A stretch of DNA of 64,000 nucleotides from Pyricularia pennisetigena (GCF_004337985.1 NW_021940918.1:1364001-1428000), one strand, 5' to 3'; counted from the first letter of the stretch, positions 47,125-60,463 are shown. The notes: generated from the sequence alone by a model not told the origin. A program made the numbers and translations.

Positions 47125-48012
47125 TGCGAAATATGGTATGCGAGGGAGATTTCAATGGACGTAATTTCTGCGCAGGAAATTAGAGTCGAAAACAAACAAA
47201 GGGGCCCGACGACGCAATAGTACACTTAAAAAAAAAAATATCGCCTGGAGACACACTGCTTTGAACGGGGGTTGCAGTCCTCTGAAAACTTTTGGCTTAT
47301 CAGAGCAACCGATAAGACCCCCATGTCACAATGTATCCAGAAGCTCGGCGCTGCAGTGTCAAGAGGTGGGGTCAGAATTGAATTTAGCTTCTATCCATAC
47401 AACAGGCATCGCTACTGAAACCTCCCTCACTATTTCATACATATGACCCTGCTGTCTAAGCTTTGACGAGGTGCGTATGAATGAACGTATAGAAGCTCGT
47501 CACTGGACCTCACGATTGAGAACCGCGTGATAACCGTGGAACCAATGATGTAGTTGGTGCTGCTACATTTCCCCATACATGCCACTCTTGTGGCGTTAAT
47601 TACATGTTTCCAATGCCTAACAGCGATTGAACTGCTTAAAGCACACTGGGCTTGCTCTGCATTCCGGTTAAAACATAATGGCACAAATATCCATGGTACG
47701 ACAATAAATGCCGTCTTCAGCATCCAACCCTCGGAGGATGGAAGGGTGATCAGCTCTGGCTTGCATGTCAAGATCGCTAAACGATGGACAAGGCGCTTGT
47801 CCATTCCGAGAAGCTCCGTCATAGAATCAAGCAGTCTGGTAGGCTCCTAATTCGATTCTTACACCGTCAATAATGCACCACGCGGGTCTGGCATTGGCCA
47901 TCAGCCTTGACGCTCATTGAACCACCGAGTCTCCCAAACACTTGCTGCAATAAAGTCGGAAGCTGGGGGCTATGCCAGGGAGGGGCCAAGGAGAAGGGGA
48001 CTGCATCGGCAC
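47125..48012. other. Intergenic region MAK11-like gene - LON/RING gene
   Basis: About 0.89 kb between two minus-strand genes: promoter of one and 3' UTR of the other. Open frames up to 130 codons on the minus strand (47430-47822) have no similarity that I recognise. Confidence 0.55.
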
Positions 48013-49704
48013 TCACCATCTGCTTGACTCCCACTCCTGGATCCAGTGGCAGCAAACTTTCAAGCGCTCGCGCACGCTTGCGGTTCCCAAAAGTCGATAT
48101 TTTTCCAGATCGTTGACTGGAAGTACACTAGCGAACCACCACGGGAACTTGGCTGCGTCGTCTTCGGGACATTCGCCGTATATAGCCAATATTCGGTGTG
48201 TCAGCCACCCCGCGCTAGCTTCGCGCATCCGCGCCACGAATTCGACCCCAAATCTCAAAAGTTCCCTGGTGGGCATCACGTCAAAGTTCGGCGGCGCTTC
48301 TGGGCTTTGTCTATTGTTGGTAGGGGCAGTCGCCGCTACGCAACCACCATTTCCAGAAACAGTCGCAGGCTTGTCTCCAACTTCTTGTTGCGATGTCGTG
48401 TCGAGGTTGGTATGTAATGCTTCACGTATCTCAGCCGCCTCCAAAGCCTCTTCCTCCGCAATGCTGACATCGTTTACACGTTCGATTTTTGCCACAACGT
48501 ATCCGTCTTTCATGCCATGCTGCAGGATGCGGAAACGAGAGACACCTACGGTCTCGATCAGGCTTCGGCCGTCTGGGAAGAACTCGACATTGATCACACG
48601 GAGCAAGGTCCCGATGTCTACAAAGTCTGGTTCTCCTGCTCGTCTTGCTCGTCTGTGTAGGACCATGCCGAAAGTGCGATCCTGCTCCAAAGCTCGCCGG
48701 ATCATCAGCCTATACCGTGGCTCAAAAACGTGCAGAAATGTCGGCATTGTCGGGAATGACAATGTACACACAAACACCGGTATGTCAAACTCGGCAGTGC
48801 CGTGCCTGCTCTCGGCCAAGATGGCTTGCCTCCGGGATTCTAAAGCAGTCGCCCATAGGGTTGTTTCAATGCCAGCCATGAGCTTGTTCTGCGGCCATTC
48901 GCCTCGATGTATTTGACGTCGACATACTGCACACAGGTCCGAGTGGTCCAGTATGCGATGTAAACAATGTCGGCAAAACGTGTGGCCACAGTGGGTGGTT
49001 ACTGCATCGTAGAAGAGAGCATAGCACACTTGGCAATCGGCCTCTGGCCTTGTCGCTTCAGAGATGCGCTCAAGAATTTGCACCTGGTCCTGTTCTTTGG
49101 CTGTAAATATTTGATAGGCGGGATCGCGGCTTGTGGTGTCTACCGGTGACGCTTTAGCGCTAGCAGCTAAGCCCCGGTCGCCCTCTTTCGGAACTTTGCG
49201 GCGATTTTCGACATCCTGGCCATCCTCACTCGATCGAGGCGTTGCTTTTGGGCTGGGCATCGGCTGGGATCCTGGGTGTTGCGCAGGTCGTCGCTGGTTC
49301 TGGAGCCACTTGGCCAGCGCCTCGTCATCATCCTTGGCAATCAACTGAGACAATTCCCCAGGTCCGAGGGCTCCTTCTATGCTGGCCACCACATTGTTGA
49401 TCGCGACGTCAAGGGCGCAATCGTCAGTAGCATGCTCCTGGCTGCAGCCATCGAAGGGACAGTCGAACCCCTGCAATCGGTTCGGACCCGCGGGATATGT
49501 AATATATGCACGCGTTCGTGGACGCGGAAGGCACTTGCGACAGAGCGTCCTACCACACGGAAGAGTAACTGGGTGGTCTAGAGGTAAGGAGCAGAACGGG
49601 CATCGGACGAGCTGAACAAGACGCCGGAGGAGGCTCGCGGTATCGCTGCGGTCGACAGTCTCGGCCGCACTCGTCGACGGCAACAAGGCCGATGTCTCGC
49701 TCAT
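48013..49704 (-). CDS. LON-domain RING-finger protein (LONRF-like E3 ubiquitin ligase candidate)
   Basis: Single exon of 563 residues. A degenerate first RING near 35-62 (CPFC, LPCGRTLCRKC) is followed by a linker, then a second, complete RING at about 228-270 (CQVCYALF, HCGHTFCRHC, CAVCR). From about 290 to 540 comes a LON N-terminal substrate-binding domain (PVFVCTLSFPTMPTFLHVFEPRYRLMI onward, with EPRYRLM as the hallmark). The architecture matches LONRF-type ubiquitin ligases. The protease part of bacterial Lon is absent. The stop TGA overlaps a perfect GTGAGT donor (TG|GTGAGT), so a short extra C-terminal exon cannot be excluded, though the protein ends naturally at ESSRW. Confidence 0.87.
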   Translation of the reverse strand: MSETSALLPSTSAAETVDRSDTASLLRRLVQLVRCPFCSLPLDHPVTLPCGRTLCRKCLPRPRTRAYITYPAGPNRLQGFDCPFDGCSQEHATDDCALDVAINNVVASIEGALGPGELSQLIAKDDDEALAKWLQNQRRPAQHPGSQPMPSPKATPRSSEDGQDVENRRKVPKEGDRGLAASAKASPVDTTSRDPAYQIFTAKEQDQVQILERISEATRPEADCQVCYALFYDAVTTHCGHTFCRHCLHRILDHSDLCAVCRRQIHRGEWPQNKLMAGIETTLWATALESRRQAILAESRHGTAEFDIPVFVCTLSFPTMPTFLHVFEPRYRLMIRRALEQDRTFGMVLHRRARRAGEPDFVDIGTLLRVINVEFFPDGRSLIETVGVSRFRILQHGMKDGYVVAKIERVNDVSIAEEEALEAAEIREALHTNLDTTSQQEVGDKPATVSGNGGCVAATAPTNNRQSPEAPPNFDVMPTRELLRFGVEFVARMREASAGWLTHRILAIYGECPEDDAAKFPWWFASVLPVNDLEKYRLLGTASVRERLKVCCHWIQEWESSRW

Positions 49705-51804
49705 CTGATTCGAACACGGGAACCCCGGCGACAGGTTCGGTTCACGCTCTCAAGTTCGCAAACGAAAGCTTGAAGGATCGCACTGCATGCGCAGATAGTT
49801 GTTGGAGTATATCATTGATCAGAGTACTGTCGAAAGCTGAGTCCCAGTCAGTGATGTGAGAGTAGTAACATGAGGAAATAATAGTATAAAAAAACCCAAA
49901 TAAAAAATAAGTATATAGCTATGGGATCACTGTGTACTTTGATACCCGCGAAGCAGTCTTGTGGGCTGACTGACCAGTCGAGACACGGCTGCAGCGAGCG
50001 ACTCGAGGATTAATCAGTCAGTCAGTGAGGAGTCAGGATCGTTCATGCCGGGGTCAGGGGTGGTGGAGAGTTCATGTACAGGTGGTATACAGCGTTTCGC
50101 CGTTTTCTTGCTAATAGCCGAGCTGGAAGATGGCATGCACAGAAGGAGCGTGCAAAGAGAATCAGATTTACAGAGTGGCCGCCAGGGATGAAATGGAATT
50201 ACCATTGGAAAAGCACTCTGGGATGAAAACCGCAAATGTCCATCATCATGGCGGTTTCTCTAGTGAGCGGATGTGCATCATCCATCCAATCTTTTTGTTG
50301 GAGTCAAGATAATCCATTCAGACCTTATTAGCATGATGCGCGATACCTCGAAAAGACGGAGACGTCATCGAAAAACCGGAAACGGGCGCAAAAAAAAAAA
50401 AAAAGGAGACCAGGCGAAAAGTACAATGGTCACTGCACGCACCCACCTCGTTGGTTCTGTGCTGTGTCAGCTGGAAAGTGGAGTGAGACTGAATCAAGTA
50501 GCGTCAGCAGGGCGGATAAAATATTTCTTTAGGTATCTACTTTGTAGGTGTACTATGTACAATCACGGTCCACCCCCGATCGAAGACTGTTGGACACATT
50601 CATTACTACTGTATTGCTACTGTATTGCTACTGTACATATACTATTATAGAACACGGTGCAATATTGCTGGGAGTGCAGCCAAGTTCACCGAGAAGCAAG
50701 ATATTTCAGGTAATTACCTGGCTTTATCTACTTACCGCGGGCTGGACAGCGGTAATTATCTACCAATTAAGGTATTAGGGACAGAAGCACTGGCCAGCCA
50801 AGCTTACCTCGAAGGAAAAAGAAATAGTCAGTTTCACTGAGCTTGCTTCCTGCATAGAACATTACGTTTCATCACAACAAGAATTAATTATTATTATTAT
50901 TACTATTATTATTTCTAATAAAAAAAATTTTTTAAAAAAAAAGAGCGCCAGACCCTCACCTCAGAGACGTTGGTTTGTTCTACTACATGGTAGGTCTAGA
51001 CCAAGTACCATCGGCCTACTGGACCAAATTGGACCACATTGGACCAAAAAAGGGTGTTGTGGTGGATGGGACACGCATTCATTTGGTCGGGCGGCAGGCT
51101 ATAGTGGGCTGGCATAAATGTAGCGGTCATCACTGCGAGCAGGCGATCGTGTAACCATCGCGCATGATGGCCCGCTCACACCTAATTAATACGTGATGAA
51201 GCGGTTTTTGGTAATGGAATTATTGAAGTAAACAGGCCTGTGGAATTTACCCAAGTGCTGTTTCCAATTCCATGATTCGATCGGGTTACTGTACAGCAGT
51301 CATCTCGTTCCAAAATGGATGTTCTGGAACCGGGTAGTAGTACTTCGTAAGTGGTTAGCGGATATACTCTCTCTCGTACCCATCGCGAATATAAAAACCG
51401 GGTCCGCTATAGAGTTACAGTATGATTGACGATTCCACAACCCCGCGAAACCTTCCGGCTGGCAGACTTCACGCCTTTTGAAAATGCCAGGCATCTTCCT
51501 TGTCCCGCCCTCCAGCTTCCATTAGTGGGCGTACATGAAACCTGTACGCAGATGGAGGACGACACTTGCCACATAGGTTGAGGTGCACTGCGGCGTATCT
51601 GTGGCTCGCGAGTCATGAAAGCCCAAATCTTGCGTATTCAAAGCCGCTACTTGGCTATTGGGCATGCGCGCGAGATACTTCCAGGATCACGACCCCATTT
51701 CGGGCGACGGCATCCCCGAACCGTTCACAAAGCTAGGTGCTTAGCAAACGCTATACTCACTCGACGATCGGAATATTTATGTACCTTCCAAGGAGCCGCT
51801 AGCA
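49705..51804. other. Intergenic region LON/RING gene - SPP2
   Basis: About 2.1 kb between two minus-strand genes. Contains ATT-type repeats with A/T runs (about 50883-50941) and GTATTGCTACT repeats (about 50611-50632). No credible coding region; frames such as 51615-51938 (+) overlap the SPP2 3' end. Confidence 0.55.
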
Positions 51805-52788
51805 TCATCGGCGGCGATGCGAATGTCCACTGTGACGATCCTCGTACCTTTCGCGATCGCGCTCCTGCTTGTAGCTCTCAGAGCCGCGATGGCTACGCTT
51901 GTCTCGCCGTTCCCTCTCCTCGCGCTTGTAGTCATTGAGTCGTTTGGGGCGTGATCTCGAGCTTCCTTTCTGATCCCAGGCTCCCAAATCTTCTTGCCCC
52001 TTGAGATCCTTTGCCCCAAGTCCCATTTGGTTTGGGCGACGTTTGACATCCTTCGTCTTTGGGCCCCGGGGCTTACCGTCCCAGCCCATGCCACGCAAGA
52101 GTGCTGCGCCAAACTCCTCCACAGGCATCTCTTCGTAGTCTTCCAGGGTGGACACGTCCGGGGCGTTGCGAAAGTTTTGCTTGAACGCTTCCTCCTCCTT
52201 GGCACCCGCAGAATCCGCACGTGCTATAACTAAATTCCTCTTCTTCTTGTCTTCCCGCTCATCGAGCAATGCTTCCATGGCCTCTTCATCCGCAGTTTTT
52301 TCTGCTTTTGCCTCATCGGCGCCCTTTTCTGCATCGGACTGATCTGCTGGTGCTTCTCCCGACTGGACGCTCGCATTCTCGGTGGCTTTGGTTCCCTTTT
52401 CCTTTAAGGTGAGACCCCATTTTAGCGGCTTGTCCTGATCCGCCGGCTCGGTTTCCTTGTCCACTTGTTGTCTTGTTGATGTTGTAGTTGTTCGTGCTCT
52501 CTTTTCCGACTTCCAGTCGCGATTTGCTTGCCTCGGTATCGTAAGGGGCTTTTTTGAGGAGCCTGTATCCTGTCCGCGGCCATCAGCGCCCGCCCCGATT
52601 GTGGTGATAGTCTCGGCCCTGCCTGTCGGGCGTCCTTCCCCATCGCTCTCTGAATCAGATCCATTGTCGCCGAGAAGATGCGGTCGTGCGCGCTTGCCAA
52701 GGGCAGACGCGGGTGCAGGCCTTGAGGGCGCTTTGGATGCGCCGAATGTAATGGCGATGCGTGAGTTTGCAGAGTCTTTGTCGGACAT
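51805..52788 (-). CDS. SPP2: Pre-mRNA-splicing factor Spp2 (G-patch-type activator of Prp2)
   Basis: Single exon of 327 residues. The N-terminus carries the small ITFGASKA motif seen in Spp2/GPKOW proteins. The middle is charged and disordered. At about 215-240 is the signature VEEFGAALLRGMGWDGKPRG, the Spp2/DExH-box splicing-factor-binding G-patch. The C-terminus is Arg/Ser/Asp/Glu-rich (RERYEDRHSGHSHRRR), typical of splicing proteins. In yeast Spp2 recruits and stimulates the DEAH helicase Prp2 for the catalytic activation of the spliceosome. The start at 52788 is followed by MSDKDSANSRIAI; it is divergent from VID21, 2.3 kb away. Confidence 0.9.
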   Translation of the reverse strand: MSDKDSANSRIAITFGASKAPSRPAPASALGKRARPHLLGDNGSDSESDGEGRPTGRAETITTIGAGADGRGQDTGSSKKPLTIPRQANRDWKSEKRARTTTTSTRQQVDKETEPADQDKPLKWGLTLKEKGTKATENASVQSGEAPADQSDAEKGADEAKAEKTADEEAMEALLDEREDKKKRNLVIARADSAGAKEEEAFKQNFRNAPDVSTLEDYEEMPVEEFGAALLRGMGWDGKPRGPKTKDVKRRPNQMGLGAKDLKGQEDLGAWDQKGSSRSRPKRLNDYKREERERRDKRSHRGSESYKQERDRERYEDRHSGHSHRRR

Positions 52789-55092
52789 GCTTGGAGAAAG
52801 CAGGTATTAGAAATTTCGTAGTATATCTTTCGAGCTGCAGATGCAATTGGTGATGAATTGCGCTTCTAAATGCAGATATGTCGCCTGTGTATATGTCTGC
52901 CCGAAGAGATCCAAATCTAGCGCTGGTGTTGGGTTTCATGCGATGCCTGTTTGAAGTGGATCCGTCAGGTGGCTGCTTGTCGTGGACGTACTGCAATCCG
53001 GAACTGACAGTCAGAGTAACTCGATTCGGCCCTTAAGGTACCCACGTTTTTCTAATAGGCCAAGTATTGTTGCCGGAATTACTAGACACTACAAATACTG
53101 GTATAGAGGTAGCACCAAAAAGGTCGATTTTAACTCTTTGATTACTTTTATCCCCGAGCCCACACCGTTGGTCCAAATTGCTCAAACATGTTTTTGTCTT
53201 TGCTTCATAGTACATGGCAAACAAGGTGCTTTCCTGCCGCATGACGAATATAATATCAAACCCACAAAAAAAAAAAAGAAAAGAAAACACGCCTTTCTTC
53301 CATCGCTGTGCAATAAGTGGCTCCCGAGCTTCAAGCGAAACTACGAATGTCCTAGTCTACCTACATTCCGTACCGACCTATCCGATACACTGGAATATAC
53401 GTTTGATGAGCATAGTTTCAGAGATGCTATGGTTTTTTATTTTTATTTTTTTATATTTTTTATATAATCTTATACGATATAATCAAAGCCCGGTATTTTA
53501 AGCCATAATATTTACCAGTTTCGACTTAATATTAGATTCATGGTGTTTGACATGTATCAAGATCAGTCATTGACAAGTCATTGGCAGCTTACAGGAGCGA
53601 AGTACATAGCATAAGAAAAGGCAGTTTGAATTGTTGAAAACTTTGGACTGCAGGATGAATGCGGCATCTATGTACTTCATGCCCATACCGGTACCAAGTA
53701 TGTGGGCCTTACCATCTCATGCCTCAAAGTGGGACTGCAATCAATTTTTGCGTCGAAGTATCTACAGTCTGAATTGCTATGAAAATCTAGCCGTTTGACC
53801 AGCTGGAGTACCTGGCGGAGTACCTGTTTTGGTAGCGTAGATAGAGAACAAAGCAGATGGGCACCAAAGTCCCACCTGTGGCGTGGGAAGCACTCTGGGG
53901 ACTGCTCGGATGTCGTAAAATCTACCAAGATCATACCAAGCATACCTAGCAAAAAAAGTTTGTCGAGGCTGGTCGAGTGCCGGGGTGATGAGAATTGAGC
54001 GGACCAAACAAACAGTGGCTTTCATAACCGTTCATCACAAAAGAAATGTCGGACCCTTTACTCCATCACATTCATTTGCAGCGGCCCATTGCGAAATCGA
54101 TAGCAGATAACGTCCGTGTCCTGCTTGCTTGTCGCCCATTTTGTTCCATCTTCGTTGAAAGGGAGGACTACGGTAGACCCTGGTACCTAGTATGTCTGTA
54201 CTTGATCAATGCGTTCGCGTCTTGTTACGGTTTCTGTCCTTGATTAGGCCAAGTACAGTACGATACACCCGTTCATTGGAAGTAAAGCCCTGATCAGGAA
54301 TTCGCTGCCCAATGGAAGGAATCGACAGGGGGCTAGGATGAATGTGAAGGAAAATGGGCACGAGAGTGGCTGCTTGTCGGATTTGCATACCAACTGCACA
54401 CATGCACAAAATTGGGTGAACCGTGCCTAGCATACAGTATTATTATCTGGGCTGAAAAAGCTGACCCTGGCTTGATGGGATCCCAGATGCATGGGATACA
54501 AATGTATGAAGATGGATAAGCTATCTGGGTCTAGGATTTAGATAGAAGTCAAATCGCGAATTGAATCTGCGTTGACAGGCACGCGTCAGTCGGAATTCTC
54601 GGTGGATACGGTACATTTGTGCTTGCGGACATTGCAGTAAGTTATCACTAGGAAAAAGAGCCGTATGCAGGCCTTAACTCCCTAAACCAGTTCTAATGCT
54701 TATCCTTTCAGGCGCGTCCAAATACCTTGCAACAGCCCCACCATCTACTTTGCGACGCTGTCCACTAACGTCTTCCGCTGATCCGCACGCAAACCAGGTT
54801 AGCGTTGTGCTGATTCATGGGTCGCGTCAACTCCAGTGTCTCTGATAGTACCGCCTGCCACCTTCCGCCCCAGCTAGGCCGTAATTGAGCGGGTATCATT
54901 GATTCATCATCAGCAGGTGAAAATTTGGTGGTTATCGGAGACACCCAAACGACGGCAATCGAAATCAATTGAAAAATAGCACAACGCGATCGCTTTCATC
55001 ATCGCTGACCACAGCGACTGTATCCTATCATCTAGGACTACTCGGCGCAGCATTCGTTTTGATAAAAAACGGATGCCGCCGTCGCCGATGAT
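52789..55092. other. Divergent intergenic region (SPP2 / VID21)
   Basis: About 2.3 kb. A/T-rich stretches near 53430-53470. A 65-codon frame at 54046-54243 has a good ATG context (AAGAAATG) but an unremarkable sequence; I call no gene. Confidence 0.5.
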
Positions 55093-58000
55093 ATGAACGA
55101 GGTCCGGTCTGCCGACCGCGCAGCCTTCTTGCAAACAAAGCGGGAAGAATGCAGGTTAGAAATATCCTCATGCGAAAGCGCTCGTTCTTCTCGTCATTTT
55201 GAATCGCTCGGCTTGGTGCTAACATCAAACAGTGCAATTGTAGCTTCGCGGAAGCGCAAGCTTCGCGAGTTGTTCGTTGTCGCGACCGAGCAGGATGGAT
55301 TTCCTAATCGCCGACCCAGCCCAGCGACCAACGCGTCCTCAGGCGCGCCGGCCGACCAGTTCCTCCTCAACCACGACATAATCCGGTGCGTTTAAGCCCT
55401 CCAATATTGTTTCACAAGCTTTCACTGGGCTTGCAGAGCTTTTGGGGTCTTTTTTTTTTTTTCTTCTTTTCTTTGTTCTTTCATTAGTTACTATTATCCT
55501 GGTGCTCACATGGACCTCTTTTTGTAACAGGGGCAACAAATTCAACGACCAGACGATACCCAACAATTTTAACCTGAATTCAGACCAGCTACAACGATTC
55601 TTGAAGCTTTCTTCCTCCTTGACATCTCACTCTGCCAGCCCTTCGAAGGCTACAGCCATACCTGCAACTACTTCCGTCGCAACTCCGAACCGAAACCCGA
55701 AGACTACGTTGCCCTCTGTTGGCAGTCCACGAGCCATTGATCCCTCTACCAAAAACGTTGCACCCTCTCCAGTGGCACAGGCCTCGGCCACCGAAGTCGA
55801 GAAGGAGTCTAACCAGCCGCAATCATGCAAAGAGCCCAATGCTACGAGAGATGCAACCTCGACGCCCACATCCGCCTCGGCGATTACAACGGCTAGCTCT
55901 GGCAAGCCGTCCAGTAATGCTGCTACTGTCGACCATTCATCGCTAAGGCCAAGTTCTGGAGGACCCGCGGAGGATCGTTCAGTGCAGACGGCTACAGACC
56001 TGCCAAAAGTGCAGGTGTCGAAGTCTGAGTCTCAACCCGAAACTGTGGCTCAAGCCGACACGCCGAAAATCGGGGCGCCTCTCAATAGGATGCCCGATAC
56101 AGATGCTGGAGATGTGGAAATGCCTGACGCGGGGCAGGGAGAATTGGTGCATCGTCGGGCAGATCTTTGTGTTCGCCCCCCACAGGCAGATGTCTCTCGC
56201 TTCCCGGAAGCACTTTCGTCCCCTGGTAGCACCACTCAGACTGCTGCAACCCCTGTGCCCCACGATGCATCTACGGATACGAGCCCAGAGCATGAGGGCG
56301 TGCAGTACACCGAAAACGAGACAGAGAAGCAGGAACCACAACAAGTTCCGCAACCTGCCTCCGATAGGAAAGACGGCAGCGATGGGTTGCCGATAGGCGC
56401 AGCGTCGCCGAAAGCATCGGCGCGCTCTGAAAGCCCAAGTGCTGGGGCGGACGCTCTGTCTACGGTGCATGGTGTGGAGGCACAATTGCTGCAGGAGTCC
56501 GCAGCCGCAGCCGAATCGGCTTCAGGTCGTGCCTCTCAAACAAAACCACAAGTTCTTTCAAAAGACCCTGTGTCCGATGACAAGTCGCGGTCTCCAGCCA
56601 ATTCAACTTCAAGCTCAGCAGATGCATCGTTGCCGCAGAAACAGCTGCATTCCTTGTCCGAGATATCTGCAACTCCTTCCAAAACTCAAAAAATCGCGGA
56701 TATATCTACCGATGGGCAGGGCCCTGGTCCAGCCCCAGCTCCGTCTGCGGCTGTTCCTCCCCAGCAGGAAACCAAGCAGCAGCCAACTGAACAGCAACCA
56801 ATGGGAACCAGCATCCCAGGTGCTGCGGCTCTGCGTAGTCAGGAGTCCTCTGGGTCGCCCCTGGAAAAAAGCATGGCGGAGCCTGCGAGGCCTGATACAG
56901 CCCAGCCGGATAGCGTTGATATTCTCATTTCTGATCCTAACGCTGATGCGCAAGGGGTTCAGCCAGAGAATCTGGTCGTCCACAGTGCACTTCAGTCCCA
57001 GAACCTCCCCGAGAAGCCAACCAAGCCCAGGATCCCAGTTGCTATATTTGGAGAGAAGAAGTCAAAATTCCCAACAGTACGGCGACCGCTGAAAGAGGGC
57101 GAAGAGAACAAATCCAGCGACATATTCACCGAGGATTACTTTACAACCTTATTTGTCCAGGGGTTCACTCAAAATGCCAAGTGGATGAAACCTATTGACA
57201 GTCTGCTCAATTCTGCACACAAGACGCTCTCGACATCTGATGCTCATTTGTCTATAATGGAGCAGCAGGCGTGCCGGGTGCTGCGACGGGTGTATCATTT
57301 GCAACAGCAGGATAAGTGGTCTTTGAGGCAGCCTAGGAGGTATCCAGAACCCCGGAGGCCTGTATCGCATTGGGATCAAGTATTGGAGGAAATGAAATGG
57401 ATGCGGACAGACTTCAGACAAGAAAGGAAGTGGAAGAGGTCAGCAGCTCGCGTTCTCGCTTTTGCATGCGCAGATTGGGTCGCCGCGGACGATGTCAAGA
57501 GGAAACTGATGCAGGTACCGGCTATCATCCCCAAGGCTGCGGTAATTCGGCCAGTTCCCAGCGATGATACGGGGCAAACGGAAGACATGGACATGCCGGA
57601 CCAGCAAGAAGATGAGGGCTCAGCTACGAAACAGAATACTGCCTCCGGTGTGGATACGGACATGCTCAATGAGCATTCGGACGAGACTGGCAATGTCAAA
57701 ATACCTGCAATGGACGACGACGATCAGATTCCGGCCACACATGTTGTTCCAGCTGAGATATTTGCCTTGCCTGATACCTCGCTCACTTTCAGCTTTAGCA
57801 ACTCTTCGGCATTTACCAAACTCCTTGACGAACTTCCAATGTACGGAGGCCCGCTCCAGATACCCGACAATGCCGACCTCTTAAAATCGGATCAGGATCC
57901 GGATGCACATTGGAAGCTTGCGGCCGTACCCTTGACCAAATACGTCGAGAGGCCAATGGTTCCCGTGCTCAAAGGACCTCCGACGAGGCGTAGTCGGTAC

Positions 58001-60463
58001 CAGTTTGCAGAGGAGAGCGACAGTGATGCCGAAGACGAGTACAACATCGTATATCGGAATAATCGCGACGACACTGCCGAAGCTCTCAATGGTCAGGCAT
58101 TAGAGCGAGAGCTCAAGGATGTCGCGCTGTTTGACCCTGAGATGCAGGGTCTAAGGGATAGGCTGCATGCGGGCCATCAGTTCCGTCCGCCTACAGAGCA
58201 CCCTATGCCCCTGCAATCTTTCTACGAGTCGCGCACCGCATCACAATGGACATATGCAGAGGATGATCAGCTCAAGAGGTTAGTACGGGAGTACTCCTAC
58301 AATTGGTCACTTATATCCAGCAGGATGGCGATGCCATCCCTGTTCTCGTCTGGAGCGGAACGAAGGACGCCGTGGGAATGCTTCGAACGCTGGGTACATC
58401 TGGAAGGCCTACCGAATGATATGGCCAAGACACAGTATTTCAAGACGTACCAGTACCGGATCGATCAGGCACAGGCTGTCATTGCGGCCAAGAACCAGAT
58501 TGCACAGGCTCAAGCCGGGCCAGGGGCTGTGACTCCCGTGCCACGCAAGCGCCTGACGACAACCATTAGGGTGGAGAGGAGGCGAGCGCAGAAACACCTG
58601 ACTTTGCTGGATGCTATGCGGAAGTTAGCCAAGAAACGCGAAGCCACGGCGCATAAGACGGCTTCAGTGCAGGCAATGCGCAAACAAAACGAGTCTCAAC
58701 AACAGCAGCAGCAGCAAAACTCGCAAGCACAACAGCCGCGTGGGCCAAACAAGACTCCTCGAGATTACAGCTTGATGCGATACGAAAGAGACCAGCAGAT
58801 CAATGAACGCATGGCTCAGTTTGCGCAGAAGCAGCAACAGGAAGCGCAACGAAAGGTATGTCGGGCTTTTTTCTTTTTTTTTTTTTTATTACAACGTGGT
58901 ACGAAGGGAGTGACTGACATGTCTTTTTACCGTTACAGCATCAGGCTGCACTCGCAGCAAGGTCTCAGGCCGCCGCCACAGGCAATCCACAGGCTGCAGC
59001 TGCTGCCGCGGCGGCTGCCGCGGTTGCTGCCGCAGCTTCAGCCTCCACAGGCAGCGTGGGCGCTACCGGCATCGGAAGTGCCGGCGGTATTACGCCGACA
59101 GGTGGTGCACTGCCTCCTCAGATGGCTGCTCACATGGCACAGCAACTTGCAGCAGCACAGGCCGCGGGCGCCGGGGCAAACCCGATGGCCGGGGCAATTC
59201 GTGCTCCCCACACTGGAAACATGGCAAACCAGCTCGGCATACCCGGCCATGCACGTGCTAGGATCGCGATGCAGGCCCCGCAAAATCCAATGGCAGGACT
59301 CCAGCAAGCGGCTGGGAATCTTGTTCCTCCGATGCAAATGAACGGCATGGCCCAGCTGCCATTGCAGGCACAGCAGCATAGAATGGGCATGGCGTCGTCG
59401 AGCCCAACTGAGATGAATATGCTCATGCAGGCCCAGAGAATACAAAATCAACAGAGGTCTGTTCAGATGCAGCAACAGCAGCAACATCACCAGCACCATC
59501 AACACCCTCCTCAGCAGGCGGCCCAGTCACAGTCGCCTCAGCAACACCAACCGCAGCAGCAGCACCAGCAGCAGCAGCAGCAGCAACAACAACAACCACA
59601 ACAGCAACAACCACCACAACAACAACGTCACCTCCAACACCCGCAACAGCAACCTCAGCAACACCATCAACAGCAACCAAACATGGTGCATCAGCCGCAG
59701 CAGCAGCAATTCCAGTCGCAGCAGCACCAACAACAACAACCACAGCAACCACAGCAACAGCAGCAACAGCAGCTACAGAGCACTCAGCAGCTCCAAAACC
59801 AAGCGGGGATGCAGAATTCGCCGTCAGGCATGCGCACCACCCTTAATGGAGTTCACAATGCCAATCAACAAAACTATCTTGCTAATGGGCAAGCTGCGTT
59901 GGCATTCAGCCCGCAAAACGGAGGCGCCATGAGCCCGCCCCTAAACCAGCAGGCTGCAAACTCTCCCCGAGGCCACGGCATACCGCAACAGCAGGCATCT
60001 TCGGCTGCACTAGCTCACGTGGAGGCACAAATCCGCGCACAAGCGCCACAGATGCCACCAGACCAGGTGCGGAAGTTGGCGGCGGTCACTTTGGAAAAAC
60101 GTTTGGTACAGCAGAGGAACAACGCGATGAGCGCGGCTGCCGGCTCATCTCCGAAGCCCGGTATGGTGGGAGCTGGGGCCGGCGGCACACCGCATCAGTA
60201 TGCGCAGCTCTTGTTGGCGCAGCAACACCAGGCTGCACAGGCCGCCCAGGCACAGGCTGCCGCTGCCGCAGCGCAGGCGCAAGCCCAGGCCCAGGCCCAG
60301 GCCCAGCGGGCAGGTAGTCAGAATGGCACGGTGCAGAACGGGCAAAGTGGTCAAATTCAGAGTCAAAATTCAGGTCAGAGTCACAGCAAGGCTCAGGGTC
60401 ACGGCCAGACTCAGGGTCAGGTACAAGGTCAGGTAAAGGCTCAGCCTCAGCCTCAGGCCCAGT

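Noticed and set aside
49700..49720. GTTCGAATC (minus strand), resembling a tRNA B-box
   Set aside because: No acceptor stem, A-box or matching arms around it; it lies at the start of the LON/RING gene.
54046..54243. 65-codon frame with good ATG context upstream of VID21
   Set aside because: Short, no family similarity, and expected by chance in 2.3 kb of noncoding DNA.
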